From assembly GCF_003955715.1 (NCBI RefSeq), contig NZ_CP034463.1:2852001-2916000 (forward strand): a DNA stretch of 64,000 nt, read 5' to 3'. A model generated the notes under the pieces. That model had not been told where the DNA came from. It saw only the letters and a list, made by a program, of their open reading frames with translations, and did no database searches. Below are positions 18,801-26,638 of the stretch, piece after piece. This DNA comes from Streptomyces aquilus (GTDB lineage: Bacteria; Actinomycetota; Actinomycetes; Streptomycetales; Streptomycetaceae). The translations under genes were made by a program, and so were the position numbers. Each line of letters begins with the position of its first letter. Position 1 is the stretch's first letter.

Positions 18801-18995
18801 TCACACCGCCGCGAACTCGACGAACGCGCTCCAGGTCACAGGCTCCACGCTCAGCGCAGCAAGGCTCGTGTCCTTGGAGTCACGGACATGCACGGCACCC
18901 GAGCTGGCGGCAACCTCGACGCACTCGCCGCCCGAGCCCGTGCTGTAACTGCTCTTGAACCAGGCCGACTCAGGTACCGACTGTTGGGCGTTCAT
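18801..18995 (-). CDS. DUF397 domain protein
   Basis: 64 residues with the DUF397 pattern: AWFKSSYSTGSGGECVEVA, then VHVRDSKD and a C-terminal WSAFVEF. These small proteins accompany XRE/DUF5753 regulators in actinomycetes, as BldB-like or toxin-antitoxin-like partners. The ATG at 18995 overlaps the regulator's stop by four bases (ATGA), so it is translationally coupled to the gene upstream, which appears damaged. Confidence 0.88.
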   Translation of the reverse strand: MNAQQSVPESAWFKSSYSTGSGGECVEVAASSGAVHVRDSKDTSLAALSVEPVTWSAFVEFAAV

Positions 18996-19721
18996 CTCTC
19001 TCCAAGCAACTTCTCGACGAGGGCCAGCGACTCGCGCAGAGTGAGAGCCTGGGCCCGGAGGATGCCGTACTGCTCCTCGATCTCCCGTACCGACCTCCGC
19101 TCCGTGTAGAGGCGGCTGTCCTTGTACGCCTCCACGTAGGCGATCCTCTGCCCTTCCAGTGTCTCGATCAAGGTGAAGGGTCCGTCCAACCCAGCATGCT
19201 CCTCGCGCTCGATCGGCATCACCTGGATTTCGACGTTGCGCCGCTGACCGTACAGAAGGATCTGTTCCAACTGGCCGCGCATCACGTCCCGCCCGCCCAG
19301 CGGACGCCGTAGCACGAACTCCTCGATGACGAAGCTGATGGTGGGCAACGGGGTGCGAGAGAAGACCTGCTGCCGGGCCAGCCGAGCCGCGACCCGCTGG
19401 CTGATGATCTCCTCGTCCAGCAAGGGCCGCCACATGGCGAACACCGCCCGCGCGTACTCCTCCGTCTGCATCAGCCCGGGCACAGCCTTCGTGGCGTAGC
19501 GGCGGAATCCGCCTCCCCTGCTCAAACGAAGCGATCGTCGACGCCGAATACCCCGCCAGCGACCCGAACTCCGCCCGCCCCATCCCCGCCCGCTCCCGGA
19601 ACAGCTTCAGCTGCCGCCCGAAAACATGGAGCATCCCCGCCCCAGCCTCGTACTCGCCCTCCGACCCCGGCCCCGGCCCCGGCCCCGACCCCGACCCCGA
19701 CCCCTGAACCTCGTCGTCCAT
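18992..19721 (-). pseudogene. XRE-family regulator with DUF5753, deleted and frameshifted
   Basis: The N-terminal part, from the ATG at 19721, encodes a Gly/Ser/Pro repeat linker and a helix-turn-helix (QLKLFRERAGMGRAEFGSLAG, STIASFEQGRRIPP). The DUF5753 ligand-binding half (YATKAVPGLMQTEEYARA to LALVEKLLGER) is intact but lies in a different frame. The roughly 50 residues normally found between these parts are reduced to about eight codons, so there is an internal deletion as well as a frame change near 19.5 kb. DUF397 and the ATPase partner are intact. Alternatively the DUF5753 half may still be made from a GTG or ATG near 19525. Confidence 0.65.
19661..19705. repeat. Hexanucleotide CCCCGG/CCCCGA tandem repeat
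   Basis: About seven 6-base units of the form CCCCG(G/A)C lie inside the N-terminal linker of the XRE regulator gene, encoding alternating Gly-Pro and Gly-Ser. Such tracts are slippage-prone, but because the unit is a multiple of three, copy-number change alters linker length without shifting the frame. Confidence 0.75.
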
Positions 19722-19837
19722 GCCGCAGTTCCTCCCGCACCGAACCCCACACGTAACGCCCCGCACCACGTACAACCCACACACGTCAGCGCGTCCCACC
19801 TGGTCAAGGTTACTCACAGTACAAGAGTGTTGACCTT

Positions 19838-20317
19838 ATGAAGCCGATAACTCCCCCACACCACTCCGGCCCGCACCCGCACCACCGCGCCTCACAACAC
19901 CACGCACCCACCCACGAGTTCGCAATGCAGTTCACCTCAACCCCACGCGGCGCCCGCCTCGCCCGCCGACTCGTCTCACACCGCCTCAACGACTGGGGTC
20001 ACCCCTACACCACCCCCACGAACGAGACCCTCACCCTCATCGCGGCCGAGCTCACAGCAAACGCGGTCCGCCACGCCCACATCCCCGGCCGCGACTTCCA
20101 CCTCCGCCTCACCACGACCGCAACCACTCTCCGCATCGAGGTCACCGACACCCGCACGGAGAAGCACCCCTCGCCCACCTGCACCACCCCACCCCCGTCC
20201 GCCGACTCGGAATCCGGCCGCGGCCTCCTCCTCGTAGCCACCCTCGCGGACAACTGGGGCTGCGCACCCCGCCCCAACGCCCCCGGCAAGACCGTATGGG
20301 CGGAGCTTCTTCGGTAA
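19838..20317 (+). CDS. Anti-sigma-like ATP-binding protein (HATPase)
   Basis: 159 residues. GHKL-fold motifs are visible: the N-box AAELTANAVRHA, the G1 box IEVTDTR and the G2 box SESGRGLLLVATLADNWG. These short ATPases resemble SpoIIAB/RsbW anti-sigma factors and in Streptomyces commonly sit divergent from XRE/DUF397 genes, as here. A later ATG at 19925 (MQFTSTPRGAR) would remove a His/Pro-rich lead and may be the real start. Confidence 0.82.
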   Translation: MKPITPPHHSGPHPHHRASQHHAPTHEFAMQFTSTPRGARLARRLVSHRLNDWGHPYTTPTNETLTLIAAELTANAVRHAHIPGRDFHLRLTTTATTLRIEVTDTRTEKHPSPTCTTPPPSADSESGRGLLLVATLADNWGCAPRPNAPGKTVWAELLR

Positions 20318-20334
20318 CCGAATCCGACCGTGCT

Positions 20335-21576
20335 TCAGTGAAACCCCATCGCCGAGGCGAGGGCCTTCCCCCAGGCTCCGAGCGGGCCGGGCGCGTCGAG
20401 GGGCGTGTAGAACCCGGCAATCAGCAGACCCAACGTCGCCGCGAAGGCAACCCCGACTCCCGCGAAGCCGGCGCCCTCCTCCGAGTCCCGGTCGAGATTC
20501 AAGGCCAACACCACAAACACCGCGAACCCAACCCCCGCAAACACCACCGCACCCAGGGCAACGCTCGCGACGGTGAACACCACCGCCTCCACCACACTCG
20601 CGTCGGTCGCGTACACGGCTCGGTTCATCGTGACGACGAGTAGCGGGACCCACCCCGGGATCAGGCAGAGCAGCCAGATCAGGGCGATCCGGAACGGTCG
20701 GCGCGGTCCAGGCACGGGAGTCCGCGTGGTGCGCCTGGGTGTGGTGGCTGCCCTGTTGCCGCCGCTCCTGGACGGGGAACCGGAAGGCGTCTTCGCTTCC
20801 GGTGTCTTGGCGGTCGGAGGGTGAACCAGAGCCGGCTTCGCTTCCTTCGGAGCCTGCTCACGACTCTCACCGGGTTGACGTACCACCTGGCCCTCGATCA
20901 CCTGCGCGGCAGCCGCTGTGCCGTCCTGCCCCGTGATCTCGTGACCGAGCAGCCGCAGGTCGTCCCGCACCCGACCGAGCTGCTCCTCGGCCCGCTCCAG
21001 GAACTCCGTGAACTGCTGGCCCTCCTCGTCCGGCGTCACCGCAGGGGGTGCCGTCTCGGCCTCGGCGCGGGCGAGTGCGGCCAGTCGGGCCCGTTCCTTC
21101 TCGCGCCGCTCCTCGGCACGGCGCCGCTGCGCCAGTTCCTCATGGGCCTGAGTGAGGAGTGCCTCCGCCTTCTCGCGCTCCTGTACCGCGGCGCGCATCA
21201 TCTCTTGCGTCTTCATGACGCGGAGTTCGGCGGCCTGCAACTGCTGTTGCATCTCTGCGAGCGCCTCGGCACGTCCTTCGGCCCTCGCCTGCCGCGCCTC
21301 CTCCTCCAGCTCCGCGCAGCGGGCCCGCAGCTCGGCCTGAGTGAGGCTCAACGTCCGGATCAGCAAGGTGACGCGCTCCTGCGTCAGCTCCAGCGCCGCA
21401 CCGCGCATCCCGGCCTGCGCCAGTTCCCTGGCCGAGCCGCCGGGCTCTTCATGAAGGTGAAGATGAGAGATGTATTGGTTGCCCCTGGACAGGTACACCT
21501 GCCCGTTGTCCGAGGCACTGCCCCGCATGTCGGTCTCTCTCCGGCCCTCCCGGCCGGACGGTTCGATGCCGCTCAC
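20335..21576 (-). CDS. Coiled-coil membrane protein, cassette copy 1
   Basis: 413 residues. Near the N-terminus is the motif NGQVYLSRGNQYISHL. Residues about 60-175 form a long charged coiled coil (LTQAELRARCAELEEEAR, VMKTQEMMRAA). A Pro/Thr-rich linker follows, then four predicted transmembrane helices near the C-terminus (ALIWLLCLIPGWVPLLVV, VVFTVASVALGAVVFAGVG, FAVFVVLALNL, VGVAFAATLGLLIAGFY). It overlaps the stop of the upstream small gene by four bases. A paralogue with the same architecture lies at 24907-26028. I recognise no enzymatic motif. A membrane-effector role, triggered through the shared short motif, is inference. Confidence 0.75.
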   Translation of the reverse strand: MSGIEPSGREGRRETDMRGSASDNGQVYLSRGNQYISHLHLHEEPGGSARELAQAGMRGAALELTQERVTLLIRTLSLTQAELRARCAELEEEARQARAEGRAEALAEMQQQLQAAELRVMKTQEMMRAAVQEREKAEALLTQAHEELAQRRRAEERREKERARLAALARAEAETAPPAVTPDEEGQQFTEFLERAEEQLGRVRDDLRLLGHEITGQDGTAAAAQVIEGQVVRQPGESREQAPKEAKPALVHPPTAKTPEAKTPSGSPSRSGGNRAATTPRRTTRTPVPGPRRPFRIALIWLLCLIPGWVPLLVVTMNRAVYATDASVVEAVVFTVASVALGAVVFAGVGFAVFVVLALNLDRDSEEGAGFAGVGVAFAATLGLLIAGFYTPLDAPGPLGAWGKALASAMGFH

Positions 21577-21995
21577 CGCTCGTTGATGTGCTGGTCACCC
21601 ACCGACATGTAGATCCGGGAACTGCCCGAGGCATGCGCGTCGAGTCGCACTCCGCCTTGGATCTCCTGACGGTTCGGCGCCACTGGGGTCAACCGGTCCA
21701 GCAGCGTGCGCAGTTCCTCTGCGGCGCCGGGGTGTTCGCCCAGCAGGTCCGCCACCCGGTGCTCCCAGTCCCTCGCCACGTCCGTGTCGCCCGTGGTGTC
21801 AGCGGAGTCGGCTGCGATGAGCAGCGCCCGGCGAGAGGTCTCGAGCTCTCGCTCGACCTCGTCCGCGGCCTGCGGACGGTACCTGCGCCACACAGTCACC
21901 ATGCCGTCCCGTGCCTGCTGCCATCCCTCACTCACGAGGAGGGCCACCATTGCCGCACCAGCTTCTCCGGCCAGGGTGACGAGATACGGGTCCAT
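21573..21995 (-). CDS. Small soluble cassette protein, copy 1
   Basis: 140 residues from the ATG at 21995 (RBS GGGGG). It starts MDPYLVTLAGEAGAAMVALL, carries SEGWQQARDGMVTVWRRYRP and ends with SSRIYMSVGDQHINER. The terminal motif resembles one near the N-terminus of the partner protein encoded next in the operon, suggesting homotypic contact. It is paralogous along its whole length to the protein at 26025-26444. Helical, no catalytic motif. The frame stays open to 22133, but the extra residues match only promoter DNA conserved between the two copies. Confidence 0.75.
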   Translation of the reverse strand: MDPYLVTLAGEAGAAMVALLVSEGWQQARDGMVTVWRRYRPQAADEVERELETSRRALLIAADSADTTGDTDVARDWEHRVADLLGEHPGAAEELRTLLDRLTPVAPNRQEIQGGVRLDAHASGSSRIYMSVGDQHINER

Positions 21996-22206
21996 GGCAT
22001 CCCCCGAGAATTCGATCGACCAGACCACACAACTTTTGGGTCCGGCAACGTCAACACGACTCACAGTAACGCAACTCTTCCAGGAGACAGGGGCGTTGTC
22101 GTCCAGGCCGAGCTGACGCACTGTGAAGTTCATGTGCGAAATGTGACCCGCCTTGCATCGATCCAGATCTTGGCGTCCCGACTGCTGTCCTGGCGGGCCT
22201 GTGCCG

Positions 22207-22791
22207 TCACACCTCGCCCGCCACGTCCGACATTCTGCGGGGCACCGACTTCCAGTCCTCCACGGGCTTTTTGAGGCGCTCCTTCCCCTCGACCTTGAGG
22301 ACGTCCTTCAGGCAGGCGCAGTCGACGAGCTCTCGGTTCCCTGTCAGGCAGACGTAGATGCCTGCGATCTGCAAATCCCGGTCCGGGCCGCAGCATCGTG
22401 CAGCTTCTCCATTCCCCGCAGGATGCTCCGCCAGGTCATCGCACCCCTTCCTACGGTGCTTCCTGATCAGCGCCTTCACGTCGCGTCGGTGAGGTAGACG
22501 GAGGCCCGGTCCGCGATGGCCGCCACCCCGCCACCCCGCCACCGTTCAGCGTGTCCGCAACGAATCCGGCGGCCTCCTCCAGGCGACGACGCTCAGGAGA
22601 CGGGCCGGAACCGCGACACGCGCGGGTCCCCGCGCTGTCGCCGTCCGCTTCACAGGCCGGGAGCGGCGAGGCGGCGATGTCACTGGTCCCGCCGACAGCC
22701 CCCTGTGGTGGTGGCAGCGCATGTCAGGTCCTGTGACCCTGTTCTTGCACAGCCGTCCGTCAGGCTTCTGCGCGCGGCATTGGTACACCAT
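22207..22791 (-). pseudogene. Decayed hypothetical gene with several frameshifts
   Basis: The N-terminus (MVYQCRAQKPDGRLCKNRV, with the Cys/His pattern of a small zinc motif) is in one frame. Then LEEAAGFVADTLNGGG, AAIADRASVYLTDAT, ALIRKHRRKGCDDLA, SILRGMEKLHDAAART and LQIAGIYVCLTGNRELVDCACL follow in alternating frames, separated by single-base changes. One step converts an expected Trp codon region (ACGTGG) to ACGTGA by loss of a G. The pieces read as one protein, so this is a degraded gene of unknown function lying between the first cassette and the AAA ATPase gene. Confidence 0.65.
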
Positions 22792-23010
22792 TGCGCGAGT
22801 GTCTCCGGCGCGAACACCAGTGGGAACAGGGCCTGTTCGGCCAACCTCACACCCGCCTCTCCCGCCGGAACCGCAGATTGAGTCAATCCTCAATTTGGCC
22901 GTGAACCGGGCGTCTCTCCAGCAGGGAGACGCCTCATCAGGCAAAATCAGCGACCCGGGCCGAATTCCCCACCCGTCACACCCGCCCCGCTTCCCGATAG
23001 GTTGCCCCGC

Positions 23011-24237
23011 ATGCCTGGCCATCTGCTCGAACTGCACGTGGAGAACTTCCGCAGCCTGCGCGAAGTGACCGTTCCGCTCGGCCCGCTGACCGTGCTCGTC
23101 GGTCCGAACGCCACCGGTAAGTCGAACCTCCTCGAAGTCTTCGACTTCCTCGCCGACGTCATCCGTACGGATCTCCAGCCCGCGCTCGACTCCCGGGACG
23201 GCTTTGGGGAGATCGCATTCTGGGGCGGTCCCAAGCCTCCGGCCACGCTGAAGATCGGCCTCAAGGCGACGTGGACCACGCATGCGAACTGGAGCTCTCC
23301 CGACGAGTACGAACTCACCATCCGCCGCAGGGTCTTGAAGTCGGGCGCCGAGAGCCTCTCCCGCAGCGAGACCTTCCGTTTCAAGCGCACCCAGGGGCGG
23401 GGACGGCGCATCACCATCTCCGGGGACTCGGCGGAGGTGGTCGACACGAAGGCGGGTGGCAAGGAGGACGACAGCGGCAGCTTCGGTATCCAGCGGCTGA
23501 GCAGCGGCCTGTCGACACTGCCGCGGCTGGCCAGTTCCGACGGTGGTGAGGAGGTCTCCCGGTTCGCCCAGCAGCTCTCCTCCTTCCGGGTCTTCGACGT
23601 GGATGTGGCGGCTGCCCGCCAGCCGTACCGGACGCGGCGCAGGAGTCGCTTCGTCGATCTGTCACCCCAGGCGGAGAACCTCGCCGAGTTCCTGATGTAC
23701 CTCCGTTCCGAGGACGCGGACCTCTGGGAATCCCTTGTGGCCGATGCCCGCACGGTCCTGCCGCAGCTGGAGGACATCGAGTTCGCCACCCTCGGCGGCG
23801 CCTCCGACCAGGTCACCGTCCTCCTGCGGGAGAGCGGCCTGCGCCGCCCCACTCCGCTGGCCTTCGCCTCGTACGGCACCGTCCGCCTTCTCGGCCTGCT
23901 GGCCCTGCTCTACGACCCGCACCCACCGGCACTCACCTGCATCGAGGAGATCGACCACGGCCTGCACCCGCAGGCTCTCGCCCTCATCGTGGAACGCCTG
24001 CGCGAGGCGTCGCACCGCAGCCAGCTCCTGGTCGCCACTCATTCCCCGGCCCTCGTCGACCGGCTCCTCCCCGAGGAGATCGTGATCTGCGAGCGCGACG
24101 CCGAAGGTGCCTCGATCATCCCCGCTCTGACCGTCGAGGAGGTCGAGGCGATCGTCGAGGAGAGCGGGGACCAGCCGTTGGGCGACCTCTGGTTCTCCGG
24201 CGTCCTCGGCGGCGACCTCACCGGGCGCGAGCTGTGA
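23011..24237 (+). CDS. AAA ATPase, RecF/OLD-like (AAA_21 type)
   Basis: 408 residues from the ATG at 23011; a TTG three codons earlier is possible. The N-terminus LLELHVENFRSLREVTVPLGPL leads into Walker A GPNATGKSN (about 35). Walker B is ALTCIEEIDHGLHPQAL (about 310) and the switch histidine is in LLVATHSPALVD (about 342). This is the single-chain SMC/ABC-like ATPase found in OLD, PARIS AriA and Septu PtuA type defence proteins. Its stop overlaps the next gene's GTG by four bases, so the ATPase and the TOPRIM-like partner are probably made together. Confidence 0.87.
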   Translation: MPGHLLELHVENFRSLREVTVPLGPLTVLVGPNATGKSNLLEVFDFLADVIRTDLQPALDSRDGFGEIAFWGGPKPPATLKIGLKATWTTHANWSSPDEYELTIRRRVLKSGAESLSRSETFRFKRTQGRGRRITISGDSAEVVDTKAGGKEDDSGSFGIQRLSSGLSTLPRLASSDGGEEVSRFAQQLSSFRVFDVDVAAARQPYRTRRRSRFVDLSPQAENLAEFLMYLRSEDADLWESLVADARTVLPQLEDIEFATLGGASDQVTVLLRESGLRRPTPLAFASYGTVRLLGLLALLYDPHPPALTCIEEIDHGLHPQALALIVERLREASHRSQLLVATHSPALVDRLLPEEIVICERDAEGASIIPALTVEEVEAIVEESGDQPLGDLWFSGVLGGDLTGREL

Positions 24238-24887
24238 ACCGTCGGGGGGCGGAGCGGCCGGGGCGCGGGGTGATCGTGCTGGCCGGTGAGGACGAGAACG
24301 ACTGCAAGATCCTCGCCGAGATCATCCGGGCCCACCATCCCGGCCTCGGCAACTCCAGGATCGTACGCATCAACGATCCCGTCCGGCTGAAGAAGAAGCG
24401 CGGCGGGGATCTGGAGAGCAGCGTGCGGACTCTGGTGGGGAAGGCCAAGGGCAAGGCTCTCCAGCAGAAGGGGCCCCTTGTCGCCTTCGCCGTTCACGAG
24501 GACCTGGACGGCTACACCGACGACCGCTACCTGGCCGTCCGCAAGACCGTCGCCGCGGAACTGGACCGCCAGTGCCCGGCCGACTCCGCGTACGCCCTCG
24601 CCGCGTGGGAATCCGAAGGGTGGCTGCTCCTGTTCCCCGAGGCGTTCCGGCACGCCCACCCCAAGTGGAAGATCCCTGCCCAGTTACGCGGCAAGGACAC
24701 GGGGCTGATGAACGACCCGAAGGGCAAGTTGAAGCGTGAGCTGAAGTCGCCGCCGTTCCGCGAGAGCGAGGGCCCGCTGATCGCGCAGGAAGCCGCGAAG
24801 CACGGCCTGCTGACCGCGCCCGTGGGCCAGAACCGCTCTCATGCCGACCTGCTCGCCGACCTCGGCCGCTGGACTGCTCGCCGGTGA
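24234..24887 (+). CDS. DUF4276-like / TOPRIM-like partner of the AAA ATPase
   Basis: 217 residues from a GTG overlapping the ATPase stop. VIVLAGEDENDCKILAEII near the N-terminus supplies an acidic position, and LVAFAVHEDLDGYTDDRY supplies a DxD-like pair, the arrangement of TOPRIM-type nucleases. YALAAWESEGWLLLFPEAF and SHADLLADLGRW follow, as in DUF4276 proteins. With the ATPase it forms a pair comparable to PARIS (AriA/AriB) or split OLD nucleases, in which the ATPase restrains a toxic nuclease. Family naming is from memory of the motif order and needs a profile search. Confidence 0.7.
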   Translation: MNRRGAERPGRGVIVLAGEDENDCKILAEIIRAHHPGLGNSRIVRINDPVRLKKKRGGDLESSVRTLVGKAKGKALQQKGPLVAFAVHEDLDGYTDDRYLAVRKTVAAELDRQCPADSAYALAAWESEGWLLLFPEAFRHAHPKWKIPAQLRGKDTGLMNDPKGKLKRELKSPPFRESEGPLIAQEAAKHGLLTAPVGQNRSHADLLADLGRWTARR

Positions 24888-24906
24888 CACGCCGTGGCCC
24901 CCTCGA

Positions 24907-26028
24907 TCACAGCGGTCCCAGATACTCCGCCACGATGCGACCGGCCTGCGTCAGCCACGGCCACGTACCGGGATCGAGGACGATTCCGGTGATGAAGAGT
25001 CCGATGCCGGCGACGACGTGCACGGCACAGCCTGCGTCTGAGGCGCCATCGGACCACTGGAAGACCGCGGCCACCAGGGAACTGAGGAAGACAGTGACGA
25101 CCAGCGCCGTCGGCACGGCGACGATGTCGAAGAGGGTCCCCCAGATGATCGCGGGAGGGCTCTTGGCCGAGTACATGCTCCGGATGGCGGAGCCGACGAT
25201 CGGCAGGGGCAGAGCGGCGGCGGCGAAGGTCGCGACCCCGAGCGCGGTTCCCCATCTGGTGTGTTGTCGGGGAGACTGCGCCGGAGCGGGGGCCGTGGCA
25301 AAGCCTCCGATCTCGAACCGCTGCTCAGCATCGTTCCCTTGGGACACCGTGCCGTCCGAGGGCATCCCTGCGTCTGGCCACTCGTCGCCTTCCCCGTGCA
25401 GGACCTCGCCCGCCAGGACCGTCTGCGGGCCGCCCTCTTCGCGCGTCTGTATCTGCTCGCTCAGCAGCCGCAATTCATCGCGCACCGCGCCCAGTTGGAC
25501 CTCTGCCTGCTCAAAGATCTGATCGAACTGCGCGGTCTCCTGCGCTTCCCGGGCAGCCTGCTCATACTGGCTCCCCACCCGCTCGGCCCGCTCTCGTTCC
25601 GCCTTCCGCTGCTGTCGCGAGAGCTCCCGCTGCGCATGGGCCAGCAGCGATTCCGCGTTCGCGCGCTCCTGCTCCGCCTCCCGCATCATCCGCTGGGCCT
25701 TCATGACGCGCAGTTCCGCGTCCCTCAGCCTCTCGGCGAACTCGGCGTGCGCCTCGGCCCGCCCCTCGGCCTTCGCTCGCTTCGCCTTCTTTTCCAGGTC
25801 CTCACAGCGGGCCGTGAGGTCCCCCACAGCACGGGCGAGTACCTGGACCACGACATCGGCGTGTTCTCGCGCCTGGTGAGCGGCTTCCCCCTGAGCCTGT
25901 GCCGCCAGGTTTACCTGCGTCACATACTGGTTGCCGCGGGACTGGAAGACCTGCCGGTTGTCCGAAGCGCGGCCCCACGCCTCGGCACGGTCGCCGGTGC
26001 CGTCATCCCACCTGTCCAGTCCGCTCAT
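24907..26028 (-). CDS. Coiled-coil membrane protein, cassette copy 2
   Basis: 373 residues, paralogous to the protein at 20335-21576. Motif NRQVFQSRGNQYVTQV lies near the N-terminus. A coiled coil covers about residues 60-175 (TARCEDLEKKAKRAKAEGRAE, RVMKAQRMMREAEQERANAE). Four hydrophobic helices near the C-terminus include ALGVATFAAAALPLPIV and DIVAVPTALVVTVFLSSLVAAVF. The N-terminal motif and the coiled coil are better conserved between copies than the membrane part, so sensing and coupling appear conserved while the membrane effector diverges. Its start overlaps the small partner gene by four bases, and it is convergent with the DUF4276-like gene. Confidence 0.75.
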   Translation of the reverse strand: MSGLDRWDDGTGDRAEAWGRASDNRQVFQSRGNQYVTQVNLAAQAQGEAAHQAREHADVVVQVLARAVGDLTARCEDLEKKAKRAKAEGRAEAHAEFAERLRDAELRVMKAQRMMREAEQERANAESLLAHAQRELSRQQRKAERERAERVGSQYEQAAREAQETAQFDQIFEQAEVQLGAVRDELRLLSEQIQTREEGGPQTVLAGEVLHGEGDEWPDAGMPSDGTVSQGNDAEQRFEIGGFATAPAPAQSPRQHTRWGTALGVATFAAAALPLPIVGSAIRSMYSAKSPPAIIWGTLFDIVAVPTALVVTVFLSSLVAAVFQWSDGASDAGCAVHVVAGIGLFITGIVLDPGTWPWLTQAGRIVAEYLGPL

Positions 26029-26444
26029 CGCTCGGTGATGTGCTGATCACGAGCAGCCTGGTAGATACGGCTGCTGCCCTCGGCTCGCGCCTGCAAGCGC
26101 ACACCGCCGCTGATCGACTGCCCGGCCCCCTGCCGCAAGCGCTCCATGAGGCTCTGCAGCTCGTCGGCGGCTTGCGGATGCTCGCTCAGCAGCCCGACGA
26201 ACCTCGCGATCCATTGCCCCTCCATCTGCTGCATGTCGGAGCCCTGGTCGTCACCTGTCGGCAGTTGCAGCAGAGCCGCTCTGGACGTCTCAAGCTCGCG
26301 CCCGATCTCATCCGCGGCCTCCGGGCGGAACCGCCGCCACACGGCGATCACCCCGTCACGGGCCTGCTGCCAGCCCTCGCCGACAAGAAGGGTGACGACT
26401 GTCGTCCCGGCCGTTCCGGCCATGGTGAGGAGGTACGGATCCAC
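26025..26444 (-). CDS. Small soluble cassette protein, copy 2
   Basis: 139 residues from a GTG (VDPYLLTMAGTAG) with GGGG upstream. Paralogous to the protein at 21573-21995: GEGWQQARDGVIAVWRRFRP against SEGWQQARDGMVTVWRRYRP, and the C-terminal SSRIYQAARDQHITER against SSRIYMSVGDQHINER. It is followed by its coiled-coil/membrane partner with a four-base overlap. The frame stays open to 26588, but the start used here matches the first codon conserved in both copies. Function unknown. Confidence 0.75.
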   Translation of the reverse strand: MDPYLLTMAGTAGTTVVTLLVGEGWQQARDGVIAVWRRFRPEAADEIGRELETSRAALLQLPTGDDQGSDMQQMEGQWIARFVGLLSEHPQAADELQSLMERLRQGAGQSISGGVRLQARAEGSSRIYQAARDQHITER

Positions 26445-26638
26445 GATGCCCCCGAGCTTCCGGATTCCATCACACCGAGTCACTCGATCTGACCCAGTCA
26501 CATCAACAGAGCGTGACGTCAACCATAGCCCAACTCCTGTGACACGCAGCGAAGTTGTCATCCGTCGAGCCAGCGGCACACCGGGCACAGGTAAGTTGGA
26601 TCACTTCGGTGGTGACCCGCGGGAGACCAGGGGGGCGG

